DNA from: Pseudomonas sp. Leaf48
GTDB lineage: Bacteria; Pseudomonadota; Gammaproteobacteria; Pseudomonadales; Pseudomonadaceae
DNA length: 64,000 nt
Direction: 5' to 3'
Assembly (NCBI RefSeq): GCF_001421885.1
Contig: NZ_LMLH01000023.1
Location: 54,407-118,406, forward strand
In this document: piece by piece, positions 62,684 to 64,000 of the stretch
Layout: each line of letters opens with the position of its first letter
Numbering within the stretch: the first letter of the stretch is position 1
The notes under the pieces: generated by a model
Told to the model about the DNA's origin: nothing
What the model saw: the letters and a program-made list of their open reading frames with translations, nothing else
Databases searched by the model: none
Made by a program: the position numbers and the translations under genes

Positions 62684-62882
62684 AAGGTCCTGATCCTGGA
62701 ATGCCTGAATACAATTGCGCGTGTTGCGGCAGGTGCGCCACTCCATTGCGTGCGCACCGGGCAGCACGTGCTGGACGTACCTTTTGTACCTTGAGTTTGA
62801 CGATTGGCAGGGGTGTTCGTCTGTTCGCTGGCGAACATAGGCAGGATGAAGGCGACTTGCAGGCCTGGGGCTTATTGCAGGC

Positions 62883-62914
62883 AAAAAAAAGGCCCGCGAT
62901 GGGGGGTGCGGGCC
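62883..62914 (-). terminator. Terminator of the TRIC/YicG gene
   Basis: GGCCCGC (62891-62897) and GCGGGCC (62908-62914) form a stem; eight A's at 62883-62890 give a U-tract on the minus strand. It lies 88 bp past the TRIC gene stop and 200 bp before the glucan synthase start, so it insulates the two. Confidence 0.9.
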
Positions 62915-63001
62915 AGGAATCACAAAGGAGTTGGGTTAAGCCTACGCCGGTGAATGTGAAATTATCGTGATGGAATGGCTGGCTGACGATGTTTGGCGGG
63001 C

Positions 63002-63610
63002 CTAGCCTTGGCTGGTGGATAAAATAGCCGGCATTTGCAGTTCTTTGTAAATGGCAAGAAACCTCAAGGAAGAGGTGAATATCAGGGCCAGCCAACCGGC
63101 GATCTGGATTGACCCGAATACATCGCGTAACAAGACATACAAAATGCACCCCAGCAGGATCGGCGTGGCGTAGATCTCACGTGACATCAACAACGAGGTT
63201 CTGCCGGCCAGCACATCGCGAGCGATGCCTCCTCCGATACTGGTCAGTACACCCATCATCACAGCAAAAGGCGCAGCAAGTTGTAGTCCCAGCACTTTCT
63301 CGGTAGCCACTAATCCAAACAGAGCGGCCGCGAATCCATCGAGGTACAACAACAGGCGATAACGTTGCTGGAATCTCTTGGTGAGGAAAAAAGCCAGCAG
63401 TGCGGCACCGCCGCCGACCCAGATGTAGTTGAAGTCTGCTATCCAGAAAATCGGTTGATCGAGCAGTAGATCGCGAATGGTGCCGCCACCAATGGCAGTA
63501 ATGATGCCCAGTACCACGGCGCCGAATACATCGACCCCCACCTTGTGAATAGCCAGTACCCCGGTAATGGCGAATACCGCGGTGCCCAGCATTTGCTGAA
63601 AATACAGCAT
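63002..63610 (-). CDS. TRIC-family cation channel / YicG-like (UPF0126)
   Basis: 202-aa inner-membrane protein made of two tandem three-helix repeats plus a seventh helix. The glycine-rich repeats are GIITAIGGGTIRDLLLD (first half) and GVLTSIGGGIARDVLAG (second half), the hallmark of UPF0126, related to trimeric intracellular cation channels; some members move glycine. GGAG lies 6 bp before the ATG at 63610. The transported solute is unknown. It is a single gene with its own terminator. Confidence 0.93.
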   Translation of the reverse strand: MLYFQQMLGTAVFAITGVLAIHKVGVDVFGAVVLGIITAIGGGTIRDLLLDQPIFWIADFNYIWVGGGAALLAFFLTKRFQQRYRLLLYLDGFAAALFGLVATEKVLGLQLAAPFAVMMGVLTSIGGGIARDVLAGRTSLLMSREIYATPILLGCILYVLLRDVFGSIQIAGWLALIFTSSLRFLAIYKELQMPAILSTSQG

Positions 63611-63750
63611 CCGTCACTCCGTTTTCAGGCTGGCCATCTCGAGAGTGATGGCGGTGTGGGCGTGCGGTTGTGATTGTAGCTGATGGCTGGCCGCCAGCTA
63701 TTTGCGCTGAAGGGCACTCGCGGGTCATCACCCTGAGGCGCGGCACCCAG

Positions 63751-64000
63751 TCACCAAGAGCGAAATCGCAGGATTTTCGCTCCGTCAAACGGGTCAACGA
63801 GATAGTGCGCGTGGACTCCGAACGTCTGCAAAAGGCGGTGCGGGGTCAGCACTTCTAGCGGTTTGCCCAGGGCAACGAGGCGTCCACGTTCCAGCACGGC
63901 CAGACGATCGCAGGTGAGGGCCTGGTTGAGGTCATGCAGGGCGATCACCGTTGTCACGGGCAATGCGTGAACCAGATTCAAAATCCCTATCTGGTGCTGG
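63751..64000 (-). CDS. Iron-siderophore/B12-type ABC transporter ATPase, 3' part
   Basis: Only the C-terminal ~82 residues are in the window; the gene continues past 64000 on the minus strand. Visible sequence includes the switch histidine in IALHDLNQALTCDRLAVLERGRLVALG, then TPHRLLQTFGVHAHYLVDP, which match FecE/BtuD/FhuC-type ATPases. The Walker A and signature motifs lie outside. It probably energises uptake of a ferric siderophore, heme or cobalamin; the missing neighbours would decide. Confidence 0.85.
   Translation of the reverse strand, partial: QHQIGILNLVHALPVTTVIALHDLNQALTCDRLAVLERGRLVALGKPLEVLTPHRLLQTFGVHAHYLVDPFDGAKILRFRSW

Noticed and set aside
1..64000. CRISPR array
   Set aside because: The only regular array has ~135-bp units without spacers; no cas genes are present.

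Overview
The window is a stretch of a high-GC gammaproteobacterial chromosome, almost certainly a Pseudomonas of the fluorescens group. The evidence is a mexS-mexT-mexEF-oprN locus in the Pseudomonas order with a nearly textbook MexT, REP/REPIN palindromes typical of fluorescens-group intergenic regions, a DUF1652 gene, and the Pseudomonas order of formate dehydrogenase and selenocysteine genes. There are no phage genes, transposases, rRNA or CRISPR arrays. The DNA reads as core or shell chromosome, with one tRNA gene (selC) and several repeat-rich gaps.

Layout. 1-450: tandemly duplicated terminator/REP block. 452-8839: RND multidrug efflux operon mexEF-oprN (minus), its LysR activator mexT (minus) and the divergent oxidoreductase mexS (plus), with two candidate MexT boxes. 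9412-14083: an unrecognised 490-aa protein, a MocR-type PLP regulator and phosphoglucomutase pgm. 14349-18205: a pirin, a UvrD-like superfamily 1 helicase with an unusual glycine-every-fourth-residue segment, and a DUF1652 gene. 18407-22208: an NTF2-like/AraC fusion regulator followed by a FAD amine oxidase, a small cupin and a polyamine-binding periplasmic protein, probably one polyamine-use operon. 22263-23280: two small secreted proteins or lipoproteins. 23473-27416: a FAN1-type VRR-NUC nuclease translationally coupled to a RecB-nuclease/XPD-DinG-type helicase fusion. 27501-33682: a PAS-PAS hybrid kinase, then minus-strand antiporter, Yip1-like protein, SDR oxidoreductase and PatB-like C-S lyase.

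33950-43033 is a complete selenoprotein module. It holds the formate dehydrogenase-N genes fdnG (with an in-frame TGA read as selenocysteine and a downstream SECIS-like hairpin), fdnH and fdnI, the maturation factor fdhE, then selA, selB and the tRNA-Sec gene selC. Substrate enzyme, charging enzyme, dedicated elongation factor and tRNA are thus side by side. Immediately after selC lies an array of five ~135-bp REPIN units plus a partial sixth.

44005-49636: an AAC(6')-I-like acetyltransferase, an MscS channel and two MFS transporters. 49971-51873: a three-gene set of YqjD/YqjE/DUF3618-like membrane-associated proteins. 51947-62683 (minus): a very large cyclic beta-glucan synthase-like protein (2884 aa), a Crp/Fnr-type regulator and a GAF histidine kinase. 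63002-64000: a TRIC/YicG-type channel and the 3' end of an iron/B12-type ABC transporter ATPase that runs off the window.

The best candidates for new biology are the FAN1 plus nuclease-helicase pair (with a LexA-like site in front), the GX3-repeat helicase, the 490-aa orphan beside a MocR regulator, and the REPIN array beside selC. All calls come from reading the sequence; no database search was run.
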